A stretch of 6,681 nucleotides of DNA from Methyloceanibacter sp. (GTDB lineage Bacteria > Pseudomonadota > Alphaproteobacteria > Rhizobiales > Methyloligellaceae), in assembly GCA_025449615.1 (NCBI GenBank), contig JANWJA010000048.1:1-6681 (forward strand), given 5' to 3'. Shown here piece by piece: positions 1 through 6,068 of this stretch (its first letter is position 1; each line of letters starts with the position of its first letter). The notes below the pieces were generated by a model that ran no database searches, was not told the DNA's origin, and worked only from the letters and a program-made list of their open reading frames with translations. The position numbers and the translations under genes are program-made.

Positions 1-114
1 CATGGAGAAGCCGCATTGCGGCATCGCCTTCGTCCCCTTCATGAAGAGAACGACTTCGTTGCCGGAAATCTGCTTGCCGATCCAGTTCTGGACGTCCTGG
101 TGTGGTTGCGTCAT
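1..114 (-). CDS. grxD: Monothiol glutaredoxin, Grx4/GrxD type (N-terminal part, cut by window edge)
   Basis: The 38 visible residues begin MTQPHQDVQNWIG and contain VLFMKGTKAMPQCGFSM. The MKGT...P.CGFS block (residues 25-37) is the hallmark of monothiol CGFS glutaredoxins; Cys34 is the active-site and cluster-ligating cysteine. These cytosolic proteins bind a [2Fe-2S] cluster with glutathione as homodimers or with BolA partners, and work in iron-sulfur cluster trafficking and iron sensing. The ATG at 114 is chosen because an AAGGAG ribosome binding site lies 6 nt upstream, overlapping the stop of the preceding bolA gene. The 10-nt spacing after bolA implies co-transcription and matched expression of the two partners. 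The family usually has about 105-115 residues, so roughly two thirds of the protein lies outside the window. Confidence 0.95.
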   Translation of the reverse strand, partial: MTQPHQDVQNWIGKQISGNEVVLFMKGTKAMPQCGFSM

Positions 115-120
115 TTCATA

Positions 121-127
121 CTCCTTA
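121..127 (-). promoter_or_regulatory. Ribosome binding site of the glutaredoxin gene fused to the bolA stop codon
   Basis: On the minus strand the bases read TAAGGAG: the TAA stop of bolA runs straight into an AAGGAG Shine-Dalgarno sequence 6 nt before the glutaredoxin ATG. This layout supports the start choice and suggests that ribosomes finishing bolA assist initiation on the glutaredoxin gene (inference). Confidence 0.75.
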
Positions 128-358
128 CGAGGGTGCGGACGTTTTGAGCGCCAGCGCGTGCAGCGCCCCGCCCATCAGGCCTTTCAGCGCGTCATACACC
201 ATTTGGTGCTGCTGCACCCGCGTCTTGCCACGAAAGGCCTCCGAGACCACGGTCGCCGCATAATGGTCGCCGTCGCCGGCGAGGTCCTGGATGCTCACTT
301 GGGCATCGGGAAACCCCTCCTTGATCAGCTTTTCGATCTCTGTCACCGCCATGGCCAT
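125..358 (-). CDS. bolA: BolA family protein
   Basis: This is a 77-residue BolA-family protein of the short type common next to CGFS glutaredoxins. Visible family features are the DGDHY block (residues 29-33, His32), the F.GK..VQQHQMVY.AL segment (42-58) with the near-invariant His51, and the HALALK strand (67-72). BolA proteins fold as a small alpha/beta domain and form a heterodimer with monothiol glutaredoxins around a [2Fe-2S] cluster, using a conserved histidine; roles in iron homeostasis and cluster delivery are known for the family. The ATG at 358 has an AGGAG site 10 nt upstream; a second in-frame ATG at 352 would be 16 nt from it and is less likely. It lies 39 nt after purL and 10 nt before the glutaredoxin gene. 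The exact subfamily (BolA versus IbaG-like) cannot be settled by eye. Confidence 0.93.
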   Translation of the reverse strand: MAMAVTEIEKLIKEGFPDAQVSIQDLAGDGDHYAATVVSEAFRGKTRVQQHQMVYDALKGLMGGALHALALKTSAPS

Positions 359-397
359 CGGCCAAAATCTCCTGGGCTTTTAGGTCTTCGTCCGATA

Positions 398-2623
398 CTA
401 GCCGCCGGCCATGAAGCCCGGCAACCAGCCCTCGTGACGCGATCTCAGCGCGTCCAGGGAAAGTGGCGCTTCGCCCGGTAGTTTCAAGGCGCGGCCTTTT
501 GCCTTTCCCACAATCTTGGCCGGAACGGACGCCGTTTCCGCCTGCTGCAGGATGCGCGCGACGTGCTTTGGCGCGGCTGCAATGACGTAGCGGCTCTGAT
601 CCTCGCCGAACCACACGGCATGGGCGGGGAGGCCTTGCGGCGGCGCGTCCAGCTCAGCACCGACGCCCCCGGAAAGCGCCATCTCGGCAATGGCGACGAG
701 GAGGCCGCCGTCCGAGACATCGTGCACCGCCGAGACATCTCCGGCCCGAATTAACCCGCGCACGAAATTGCCGGCTCGAAGCTCGGCGTCGAGATCGACG
801 GGCGGCGGCGCGCCTTCGGTCGTGCCTTGCGCCAGCTCCTGATAGAGCGATTGACCGAGATGGCCGCGCTCGGCGCCGATCAGGATCAGCACGTCGTCCT
901 CTTTGGCAAGCTTGGCCCGCGCAATCTTGGCAATGTCGGGGATCAGCCCGACGCCACCCACAGCCGGCGTCGGCGGAATGGCGACGCCATTGGTTTCGTT
1001 ATAGAGCGAGACATTGCCTGAGACGACGGGGAAGGCGAGCGCGCGGCAGGCTTCGGCCATGCCTTCGACCGCGCCCACAAACTCTCCCATGATCTCGGGC
1101 CGCTCCGGGTTGCCGAAATTCAGGCAGTCGGTGATGGCGAGCGGATCGGCCCCGACCGCCGTGAGATTGCGCCAGCACTCGGCAACGGCCTGCTTCGCGC
1201 CTTCCGTCGGATCGGCGGCGCAATAGCGTGGCGTCACGTCGCACGAGATGGCGAGACCCTTATTCGTGCCGTGAATGCGCACGATCCCTGCATCGCCGCC
1301 TGGGCGCTCGATCGTGTCGCCCATCACCATGTGGTCATATTGCTCCCAGATCCAGCGGCGTGAGCAGAGGTGAGGGGACCCCATCAAGGTTTCGAGCGCA
1401 CCCAAGATGCTATTCGGTGCCGGCACATCCTCGGGCGCGATCACGGCAGGTTTCGGCCGCATGGTGAAAGGCCGCTGATATTGCGGCGCCGCGGTGCCGA
1501 GCGCGGGCAGAGGAATATCGGCCTCGACCTTGCCGCCATGCCGAACCACGAGCCGGCCTGAGTCGGTGGTGATGCCGATCACCGCGAAATCGAGCTCCCA
1601 TTTCCTGAAGATGCGCTCGGCGATCGCTTCGCCTCCCGGCTTCAGCACCATCAGCATGCGCTCCTGGCTTTCGGAGAGCATCATTTCGTAGGCGGTCATC
1701 GCACTCTCACGGCAGGGCACGCGGTCGAGATTTAGGTCGATGCCGACGCCGCCTTTGTCCGCCATTTCGACGGAAGACGAAGTGAGACCGGCAGCGCCCA
1801 TGTCCTGAATGGCGACGATGGCGTCTTCCGCCATCAATTCGAGGCAAGCTTCGAGGAGGAGCTTCTCGGTGAAGGGGTCGCCCACCTGCACCGTGGGCCG
1901 CTTCTCCTCGGAGGCCTCGTCGAACTCCGCAGACGCCATGGTGGCGCCGTGAATGCCGTCACGCCCGGTCTTGGAACCGACATAGACGACGGGAAGCCCG
2001 ACGCCTTTCGCCGCCGATTTGAAGATGCGGTTGGCATCGACCAGCCCGACCGTCATGGCGTTGACGAGAATGTTGTCGTTATAGCGCGGGTCGAAATTGG
2101 TTTCGCCGCCGACTGTGGGCACACCCATGCAGTTACCATAGTCGCCGATGCCGGAGACCACGCCGCCGACAAGGTGCCGTGTCTTGGGATGATCGGCCGC
2201 ACCGAACCGGAGCGCATTCATGTTGGCGACGGGACGCGCACCCATGGTGAAGACATCACGCATGATGCCGCCGACGCCGGTCGCAGCGCCCTGATAGGGC
2301 TCGATGTAAGACGGGTGGTTATGGCTCTCCATCTTGAACACGGCGGCTTGACCGTCGCCGAGATCGACCACGCCGGCATTCTCGCCGGGCCCTTGGATCA
2401 CTTGCGGGCCGGTGGTCGGCAGTTTCTTCAGCCAGACGCGCGAAGATTTATAGGAGCAATGCTCCGACCACATCACCGAAAAGATGCCGAGCTCGGTCAG
2501 AGACGGTTCGCGTCCGAGCTCTTTCAGCAGCCGCCTATACTCGTCCGTGTTGAGCCCATGCTCCGCGACGGTCTCATCTGTGATGCTGTGAGCCCCCTTG
2601 GCCGCTCTTGCCGCGACGGTCAA
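398..2623 (-). CDS. purL: Phosphoribosylformylglycinamidine synthase subunit PurL
   Basis: PurL is the ATP-dependent synthetase subunit of FGAM synthase, converting FGAR plus ammonia to FGAM in step four of IMP synthesis. At 741 residues it is the small form that needs separate PurS and PurQ. Visible motifs in order are [13 protein letters not shown] (49-61, with His55), the K-M-E-S-HNHPS block (97-105), [15 protein letters not shown] (160-174), [16 protein letters not shown] (273-288), LSESQERM (317-324), [10 protein letters not shown] (535-544) and VHDVSDGG (633-640). The two halves of the tandem AIRS-like fold are both present and no frameshift is seen. There is no suitable ATG near the N terminus. 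A TTG at 2623 overlaps the purQ TGA by 4 nt, has a GGTGGAG site 8 nt upstream, and gives an N terminus of family-like length, so it is the likely start. It is the fourth gene of the purC-S-Q-L run. Confidence 0.97.
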   Translation of the reverse strand: MTVAARAAKGAHSITDETVAEHGLNTDEYRRLLKELGREPSLTELGIFSVMWSEHCSYKSSRVWLKKLPTTGPQVIQGPGENAGVVDLGDGQAAVFKMESHNHPSYIEPYQGAATGVGGIMRDVFTMGARPVANMNALRFGAADHPKTRHLVGGVVSGIGDYGNCMGVPTVGGETNFDPRYNDNILVNAMTVGLVDANRIFKSAAKGVGLPVVYVGSKTGRDGIHGATMASAEFDEASEEKRPTVQVGDPFTEKLLLEACLELMAEDAIVAIQDMGAAGLTSSSVEMADKGGVGIDLNLDRVPCRESAMTAYEMMLSESQERMLMVLKPGGEAIAERIFRKWELDFAVIGITTDSGRLVVRHGGKVEADIPLPALGTAAPQYQRPFTMRPKPAVIAPEDVPAPNSILGALETLMGSPHLCSRRWIWEQYDHMVMGDTIERPGGDAGIVRIHGTNKGLAISCDVTPRYCAADPTEGAKQAVAECWRNLTAVGADPLAITDCLNFGNPERPEIMGEFVGAVEGMAEACRALAFPVVSGNVSLYNETNGVAIPPTPAVGGVGLIPDIAKIARAKLAKEDDVLILIGAERGHLGQSLYQELAQGTTEGAPPPVDLDAELRAGNFVRGLIRAGDVSAVHDVSDGGLLVAIAEMALSGGVGAELDAPPQGLPAHAVWFGEDQSRYVIAAAPKHVARILQQAETASVPAKIVGKAKGRALKLPGEAPLSLDALRSRHEGWLPGFMAGG

Positions 2624-3309
2624 TTGAGCGTCTCCACCAGCGAAAGAAACATCTTGATTCCGTCGGTGCCGCCAAGCGCGGCCTCTGCGAGGCGCTCCGG
2701 ATGCGGCATCAGCCCGAGCACGGTCCGCGTCTCGTTATAGACGCCGGCGATATTGCGGCGCGAGCCGTTCGGATTTGCCGCCGCCGTGATCCTGCCGTCA
2801 GTCTCGCAATAGCGGAAGGCGACTTGGCCTTCGCCTTCGAGGCGGTCTAGCGTCGCCTCATCGGCGAAATAGGAGCCGTCCTTATGTGCGATGGGGAACC
2901 TCACCACCTCACGCTTGGCATAATGGCGCGTAAAGGCCGTATCGGTCCGCTCGACTTTGAGATGCACGTCCTTGCAGATGAATTTGAGCGTCGCGTTGCG
3001 CATCAGCACGCCAGGCAGCAGCCCTGCCTCGGTCAGCACCTGAAATCCATTGCAGATGCCGAGCACGGGCGTGCCGGCTTGAGCGCGCTTGATCACCTCG
3101 CGCATCACCGGCGAATGCGCGGCCATGGCGCCGGAGCGGAGATAATCCCCATAGGAAAATCCGCCCGGCAGCACGATCAGATCGCTTTTCGGCAGTTCCG
3201 CATCGCCGTGCCACACCATGGCGGGGGGGCGCCCCATCGCGGCTTCAAGCGCGACGGCAGCATCACGATCGCAATTCGATCCGGGAAAAACGACGACGGA
3301 AGCCTTCAT
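2620..3309 (-). CDS. purQ: Phosphoribosylformylglycinamidine synthase glutaminase subunit PurQ
   Basis: PurQ hydrolyses glutamine and channels ammonia to PurL. The 229-residue protein is a class I glutamine amidotransferase. It starts with [16 protein letters not shown], carries [14 protein letters not shown] (47-60, the oxyanion region), the nucleophile elbow GICNGFQ (84-90) with catalytic Cys86, and the C-terminal MPHPER segment (201-206) supplying His203 and Glu205. All three catalytic residues are therefore present, and the length is normal for PurQ. The ATG at 3309 follows the purS stop by only 3 nt. The Shine-Dalgarno sequence is poor (GTGAGG directly against the ATG), so initiation probably depends on coupling to purS. 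It ends within the purL start, keeping the three subunits of one complex on a single tightly coupled message. Confidence 0.97.
   Translation of the reverse strand: MKASVVVFPGSNCDRDAAVALEAAMGRPPAMVWHGDAELPKSDLIVLPGGFSYGDYLRSGAMAAHSPVMREVIKRAQAGTPVLGICNGFQVLTEAGLLPGVLMRNATLKFICKDVHLKVERTDTAFTRHYAKREVVRFPIAHKDGSYFADEATLDRLEGEGQVAFRYCETDGRITAAANPNGSRRNIAGVYNETRTVLGLMPHPERLAEAALGGTDGIKMFLSLVETLN
2632..2638 (-). promoter_or_regulatory. Ribosome binding site supporting the TTG start of purL
   Basis: The minus strand reads GGTGGAG inside the last codons of purQ, 8 nt before the TTG at 2623-2621. The next ATG codon lies deep inside the conserved region, so this site decides in favour of the rare TTG start, coupled to purQ termination. 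Confidence 0.7.
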
Positions 3310-3312
3310 GCC

Positions 3313-3558
3313 TCACGCTGCTTCGAGCTCATAGGCGTAATTCTCGATAATGGTGTTGGCGAGCAGCTGCTCGCACATGCGCTTGATCTCGGCCTCCGCC
3401 TTCTTGGGATCGCTTTCGGTGACATCAAGCTCGATAAACTTGCCCTGGCGGACGTCGCCCACCTGGCCGAAGCCGAGCGCATGCAACGCGCCGGCAATGG
3501 CCTTGCCTTGCGGGTCGAGCACGCCGGGCTTCAAGGTAATCGTAATCCGCGCCTTCAT
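3313..3558 (-). CDS. purS: Phosphoribosylformylglycinamidine synthase subunit PurS
   Basis: This 81-residue protein has the full PurS pattern: a first strand MKARITITLKPGVLDPQGKA, the central ALGFGQVGDVRQGKFIELDV region (about 25-46) and a C-terminal helix ending in NTIIENYAYELE. PurS dimers bridge PurL and PurQ and are needed for ammonia transfer in the three-part FGAM synthase. Its presence agrees with the small size of PurL here, which lacks the fused PurS-like and glutaminase domains of the large enterobacterial enzyme. The ATG at 3558 lies 27 nt after the purC stop. The spacer holds a small stem-loop with a G-run rather than a standard ribosome binding site. It lies 3 nt before purQ. Confidence 0.96.
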   Translation of the reverse strand: MKARITITLKPGVLDPQGKAIAGALHALGFGQVGDVRQGKFIELDVTESDPKKAEAEIKRMCEQLLANTIIENYAYELEAA

Positions 3559-3563
3559 CTCTC

Positions 3564-3579
3564 TGGTTCCCCCGAACCA
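3564..3579 (-). promoter_or_regulatory. Intercistronic stem-loop between purC and purS
   Basis: A 6-bp perfect inverted repeat (TGGTTC / GAACCA) with a 4-nt loop fills most of the 27-nt gap between the purC stop and the purS start. On the mRNA, the loop and descending arm carry the run GGGGGAA, the only purine-rich stretch at ribosome-binding distance other than GAGAG next to the ATG. It may therefore tune purS initiation or protect an mRNA end. There is no U-tract, so it is not an intrinsic terminator. The structure is seen directly; the role is inferred. Confidence 0.4.
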
Positions 3580-3585
3580 ATCTAC

Positions 3586-4356
3586 TTATTTCGAGCGGAC
3601 CAGCACCGGCCCGGTCCGGTTCCGCATCGGGTTGTCGACATGGAGCCCAAGTCTCCGCGCGACTTCCTGGTAGGCTTCAACCAGCCCACCCATGTCGCGG
3701 CGGAAGCGATCCTTGTCGAGCTTGTTCTGCGTCTCGATGTCCCAGAGCCGGGAGCAATCGGGCGAAATCTCGTCGGCGAGCACGATCCGCATCTGCTCGT
3801 TCTCCCACAATCTGCCGAACTCGCATTTGAAGTCGACCAGCTTGATGCCGACGCCGAGAAACAGCCCGGACAGAAAGTCGTTGATCCTGAGCGCCAGTGA
3901 CATCACGTCGTCGATCTCTTGCGGGTTGGCCCAGCCGAACGCCGTGATGTGCTCTTCGGTGACCATCGGATCGCCGAGCTTGTCGTTCTTGTAATAGAAC
4001 TCCACGATCGAGCGAGGCAGCGCCGTGCCCTCATCAAGACCGAGCCTGGTCGACAGCGAGCCCGCGGCGACGTTGCGGACCACGACCTCGAGCGGAATAA
4101 TCTCGACCTCGCGGATCAACTGCTCGCGCATATTGAGCCGCTTGATGAAATGCGTGGGCACCCCGACATCCCCGAGCTTTTGAAACAGGAACTCGGAGAT
4201 GCGGTTGTTGAGGACGCCTTTGCCCTCGATCTTGTCCCGCTTCTTATTGTTGAAGGCGGTCGCATCATCCTTGAAATGCTGGATGAGCGTGCCCGGCTCC
4301 GGGCCTTCATAGAGGATCTTGGCCTTGCCTTCATAGACGCGGCGGCGACGATTCAT
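3586..4356 (-). CDS. purC: Phosphoribosylaminoimidazole-succinocarboxamide synthase (SAICAR synthetase)
   Basis: PurC joins CAIR and aspartate with ATP to give SAICAR in IMP synthesis. The 256-residue protein has the expected landmarks: [11 protein letters not shown] (8-18, nucleotide-binding loop), FKDDATAFN (28-36), signature [14 protein letters not shown] (87-100), the LVDFKCEFG strand (173-181) and [14 protein letters not shown] (193-206). The length matches bacterial PurC of the alphaproteobacterial type. The ATG at 4356 is chosen because an AGAGGA site lies 8 nt upstream and because [17 protein letters not shown] is the usual N terminus in this class. It is the first gene of the leftward run and carries an untranslated leader of about 80 nt if the proposed promoter is right. 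It is divergent from the zeta subunit gene. Confidence 0.97.
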   Translation of the reverse strand: MNRRRRVYEGKAKILYEGPEPGTLIQHFKDDATAFNNKKRDKIEGKGVLNNRISEFLFQKLGDVGVPTHFIKRLNMREQLIREVEIIPLEVVVRNVAAGSLSTRLGLDEGTALPRSIVEFYYKNDKLGDPMVTEEHITAFGWANPQEIDDVMSLALRINDFLSGLFLGVGIKLVDFKCEFGRLWENEQMRIVLADEISPDCSRLWDIETQNKLDKDRFRRDMGGLVEAYQEVARRLGLHVDNPMRNRTGPVLVRSK

Positions 4357-4409
4357 TTGCTAGGTCCTCTCGCAACCAATCGGCTTAAGTCACTGACAAA
4401 ACATCGAAA

Positions 4410-4438
4410 GCGCGGGCCGGCCGATCGGCGCCCCGCGC
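4410..4438 (-). promoter_or_regulatory. GC-rich stem-loop in the purC leader
   Basis: A perfect 7-bp inverted repeat (GCGCGGG at 4410-4416, CCCGCGC at 4432-4438) encloses an inner palindrome, GCCGATCGGC (4420-4429), giving a two-part hairpin made almost only of G and C. With the proposed -10 box the transcript would begin at about 4438, putting this hairpin at the 5' end of the pur mRNA. Such a structure could stabilise the message or act as a regulator or protein site. No known riboswitch class is recognised. The same bases could act as a DNA operator. Confidence 0.45.
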
Positions 4439-4444
4439 GGGAAT

Positions 4445-4473
4445 GTTATAAGCATAGACGGAATCGAACCAAA
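4445..4473 (-). promoter_or_regulatory. Candidate sigma-70 type promoter of the pur run
   Basis: On the minus strand TATAAC (4450-4445) is a fair -10 box. A weak -35 lies upstream: TTTGGT (4473-4468) at 17 nt spacing, or TTGGTT one base later at 16 nt. The expected start is near 4438, about 80 nt before the purC ATG. This is the most AT-rich element in an otherwise GC-rich gap and faces purC. Only consensus resemblance supports it. Confidence 0.4.
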
Positions 4474-4517
4474 GGGGTCTTGAGCGGACCTTAGCGTAAG
4501 GGGCGGGGGGAGACAAT

Positions 4518-4530
4518 CTTTGGCCCAAAG
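4518..4530. promoter_or_regulatory. 13-nt palindrome between the divergent promoters (possible operator)
   Basis: CTTTGG-C-CCAAAG is a perfect dyad with a single central base. It lies between the two candidate promoters of the divergent genes, about 45 nt upstream of the purC -35 and 13 nt upstream of the zeta -35. A shared regulator site is possible; no known operator consensus is matched. Confidence 0.25.
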
Positions 4531-4542
4531 GCCCCGGATTTG

Positions 4543-4571
4543 TTGATTTCCGCTGCCCGGGGCGCTATCCC
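4543..4571 (+). promoter_or_regulatory. Candidate promoter of the zeta subunit / aldolase set
   Basis: TTGATT (4543-4548) and TATCCC (4566-4571) are separated by exactly 17 nt, with a predicted start near 4578. The -35 matches the sigma-70 consensus at 4 of 6 positions and the -10 at 3 of 6. It is the best plus-strand pair I can see in the divergent gap and is close to nothing else that would explain it. Confidence 0.35.
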
Positions 4572-4579
4572 TCGGCCAC

Positions 4580-4601
4580 CGAAGGACGGGATTTTCCTTC
4601 G
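4580..4601 (+). promoter_or_regulatory. Stem-loop in the leader of the zeta subunit gene
   Basis: CGAAGGA (4580-4586) and TCCTTCG (4595-4601) form a perfect 7-bp stem with an 8-nt loop. If the plus-strand promoter at 4543-4571 is used, the hairpin sits at the very 5' end of the message, about 50 nt before the ATG. It has no trailing T-run, so it does not look like an intrinsic terminator. Its role is unknown. Confidence 0.4.
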
Positions 4602-4637
4602 ATTTCCAAGGGTTTCAGGCAGCGATTCGCGAGTACT

Positions 4638-4643
4638 GGGAGG
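4638..4643 (+). promoter_or_regulatory. Ribosome binding site fixing the zeta subunit start
   Basis: GGGAGG ends directly before an ATG at 4644 but lies 9 nt before the ATG at 4653. The site is unusable for the first and well placed for the second, so it sets the start at 4653. Confidence 0.75.
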
Positions 4644-4652
4644 ATGCGGCAC

Positions 4653-4982
4653 ATGACCAATTTTGAGGAGCGCGAGAAGGGCTTCGAGCGGAAATTCGCC
4701 CATGACGAGGAGCTGAAGTTCCGGGCGACGGCCCGCCGCAACAAGCTCCTCGGGCTCTGGGCCGCCGAGAAGCTTGGGCTCAAGGGCGACGACGCGCAGG
4801 CCTACGCCCGCGCCGTCATCAAGACCGATATGGAGGAGCCTGGCGAGGAGGACGTTTTCCGGATGCTGCGCCGGGATTTCGACGCCAAGGGCGTCGATCA
4901 GTCCGACCATCAGATCCGCCGCATGATGGGCGATCTGATGGGTGAGGCCTTGAGCCAGATCGAAACCGAGAGCAAAGGCTGA
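4653..4982 (+). CDS. ATPase inhibitor subunit zeta (DUF1476 family)
   Basis: This 109-residue protein begins MTNFEEREKGFERKFAHDEE and continues with RRNKLLGLWAAEKLGL (28-43), EEPGEEDVF (61-69) and a C-terminal helical segment with HQIRRMMGDLM. These match the DUF1476 / zeta family, whose characterised member in Paracoccus denitrificans binds the F1 part of ATP synthase through its N-terminal region and blocks ATP hydrolysis. The family is essentially limited to Alphaproteobacteria. It is predicted to be soluble, helical and highly charged, with no signal peptide or membrane segment. An in-frame ATG at 4644 is rejected because it abuts the Shine-Dalgarno sequence. It is first in the rightward set, 10 nt before the aldolase gene, and divergent from purC. 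In related genomes the DUF1476 gene commonly sits between purB and purC, so this placement is expected. Confidence 0.93.
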   Translation: MTNFEEREKGFERKFAHDEELKFRATARRNKLLGLWAAEKLGLKGDDAQAYARAVIKTDMEEPGEEDVFRMLRRDFDAKGVDQSDHQIRRMMGDLMGEALSQIETESKG

Positions 4983-4992
4983 GACGCCCCTT

Positions 4993-5748
4993 ATGGAAGA
5001 CCGCTTCCGCAACGCTCGGGCCGAGGGCCGGACCCTCCTCAATGCCTGGCTCACCCTGAACTCGCCCTTCGTTATCGAGCTGATCGGTGAGGCTGGCTGG
5101 GACTGCATCACCATCGACCAGCAGCACGGGCTTGGTGGCAATGAGGCGCTGATCGCGTGCCTGACGGCAGCGCGGGCTTGCGGTATGCCAGCCATCGTCC
5201 GTGTCGCCGAGAACGACCCCGGCCTGATCGGCCGCGCGCTCGATGCCGGCGCGCAAGGCATCATGTGTCCCTTGATCAACAATGTCGAAGATGCCGAGGC
5301 TTTCGTGAAGTCGGTCAAGTTTCCGCCGCGCGGGCTTCGCAGCTGGGGGCCTTATCGCGCACGGATCGGACACGAAGGTGACTATTTCACCACGGCCAAC
5401 GACTGGACCATCGCCTGTCCTCAGATCGAGACCAAGGGCGCGCTTGATCAGCTCGACGACATTCTGGGCCTGGAAGGCGTGGACATGGTGTGTCTCGGCC
5501 CGAACGATCTCTCGGTAGGCTTGACCGGGCGCCTCGACATCAATGCCAGTGAGGTCAAGGACGCCATGAAGCTGGTGTTGCGGAAATGCCGCGATAAGAA
5601 AGTTATCGCGCTCGTCTTCGCCAACGATGTTGCCTTCGCCAGGCCCAGAATCGAGGAAGGCTGGGACGTTGTGGCCGTCGGTACCGATGCCGGCTGGTTT
5701 GCTCAAGCGGCCGCCGAAATCAAGCGCCAGGCATGTGCAAAGGCATAA
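4993..5748 (+). CDS. HpcH/HpaI-family class II pyruvate aldolase
   Basis: The 251-residue protein has the TIM-barrel pattern of the HpcH/HpaI aldolases, metal-dependent enzymes that cleave or form 2-keto-4-hydroxy acids with pyruvate or a related unit. Compared with remembered E. coli HpaI, the key residues keep almost the same numbers: Asp42 and His45 in IDQQHG, Arg70 in IVRV, Asp84 in RALDAG, metal ligands Glu146 in PQIETKGALD and Asp172 in LGPNDLSVG, and the FPPRGLR loop at 110-116. The usual Glu before the catalytic His is Gln44 here. The substrate cannot be told; 4-hydroxy-2-oxoheptanedioate, 2-keto-3-deoxy sugar acids or another hydroxy acid are possible. The enzyme should be cytosolic. 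The ATG at 4993 follows the zeta stop by 10 nt without a good Shine-Dalgarno sequence, suggesting coupling. Confidence is high for family, low for substrate. Confidence 0.9.
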   Translation: MEDRFRNARAEGRTLLNAWLTLNSPFVIELIGEAGWDCITIDQQHGLGGNEALIACLTAARACGMPAIVRVAENDPGLIGRALDAGAQGIMCPLINNVEDAEAFVKSVKFPPRGLRSWGPYRARIGHEGDYFTTANDWTIACPQIETKGALDQLDDILGLEGVDMVCLGPNDLSVGLTGRLDINASEVKDAMKLVLRKCRDKKVIALVFANDVAFARPRIEEGWDVVAVGTDAGWFAQAAAEIKRQACAKA

Positions 5749-5769
5749 ATTGGCGCTATGTTTGCGGGC

Positions 5770-5776
5770 AGGGGGG
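5770..5776 (+). promoter_or_regulatory. Ribosome binding site of the first small secreted protein
   Basis: AGGGGGG lies 7 nt before the ATG at 5784. It selects this ATG over an in-frame ATG at 5733 that would overlap the aldolase end and bury the signal peptide. Confidence 0.65.
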
Positions 5777-5783
5777 TTGCCGC

Positions 5784-6068
5784 ATGCAAGGTCTGAAAAT
5801 TACGCTCGCTGCTCTGGCCGTTATCGGCCTTGGCGCCTCCGCCGCGTCTGCCACCACCTATTATGAGCCCGAGCCAATCCCGGTCTATCCAGACCATCCC
5901 TACCATTCAGGACATTATCCGACGGCAGACTCTTATTACCGCTTGCCGCCTTATGCCGCCATCCGGCCCGGCTACTATCGCTGGCGGAATTTCATGTACA
6001 TCGATCGCGAGTGGAACCGCTATCGCTACGTCCCCCACGTGTTCCACGGCTACTCGGATGACCAATAG
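5784..6068 (+). CDS. Small predicted secreted protein rich in tyrosine, proline and histidine
   Basis: I do not recognise this 94-residue protein. Residues 1-23 form a clear Sec signal peptide: a short N-region with Lys5, a hydrophobic core (about LAALAVIGLG), then ASAASA before TTYY, giving a likely cut after residue 23. The mature part is about 71 residues, 14 of them Tyr, with many Pro, His, Arg and Trp and no Cys. It has a low-complexity first half with P-Y-H spacing (EPEPIPVYPDHPYHSGHY) and a basic aromatic second half (PGYYRWRNFMY, REWNRYRYVPHV). It should be periplasmic or exported. Exposed aromatic and basic residues might bind polysaccharide, lipid or a surface; this is only inference. 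It lies 35 nt after the aldolase and overlaps the next gene, which also encodes a small secreted protein, so the two may act together. Confidence 0.75.
   Translation: MQGLKITLAALAVIGLGASAASATTYYEPEPIPVYPDHPYHSGHYPTADSYYRLPPYAAIRPGYYRWRNFMYIDREWNRYRYVPHVFHGYSDDQ

Larger units (their letters stand above)
4357..4652. other. Divergent intergenic region between purC and the zeta subunit gene
   Basis: This 296-bp gap is the only long noncoding stretch in the window. From left to right it holds the purC ribosome binding site (AGAGGA near 4365-4370), a GC-rich leader hairpin, a candidate leftward promoter, a 13-nt palindrome, a candidate rightward promoter, a second leader hairpin and the zeta ribosome binding site. 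I see no tRNA, small ORF with a good start, or known riboswitch. It is likely to control both transcription units. Confidence 0.7.

Noticed and set aside
1949..2740. A 263-codon open frame on the plus strand opposite purL.
   Set aside because: It is antisense to strongly conserved purL sequence; the product looks like a composition artefact.
2884..3900. A 338-codon open frame on the plus strand across purQ, purS and purC.
   Set aside because: It is antisense to three certain genes and is explained by GC-rich third-position bias. Its translation has no recognisable domain.
4461..4470. GAATCGAACC, the reverse complement of a tRNA T-arm core, in the purC upstream region.
   Set aside because: On the minus strand the flanking bases do not form a T-stem (only two good pairs), and no acceptor, D-arm or anticodon arm is found upstream. 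It overlaps the candidate promoter and is probably coincidence.
4475..4490. GGTC ... GACC inverted repeat upstream of the purC promoter.
   Set aside because: The stem is only 4 bp and does not extend; repeats of this size are expected by chance in GC-rich DNA.
4644..4652. Alternative ATG for the zeta subunit adding three residues.
   Set aside because: The only Shine-Dalgarno sequence touches this ATG, so the ribosome could not use it; family members start at the MT.F-like position.
4819..5706. A 295-codon open frame on the minus strand opposite the zeta and aldolase genes, and a similar 275-codon frame at 4491-5318.
   Set aside because: Both run antisense to well supported family members with complete motifs, and neither translation shows a known domain.
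5733..5783. N-terminal extension of the first secreted protein from an ATG at 5733.
   Set aside because: It would overlap the aldolase end, add a Cys-containing segment before the signal peptide, and ignore the well placed AGGGGGG site before 5784.
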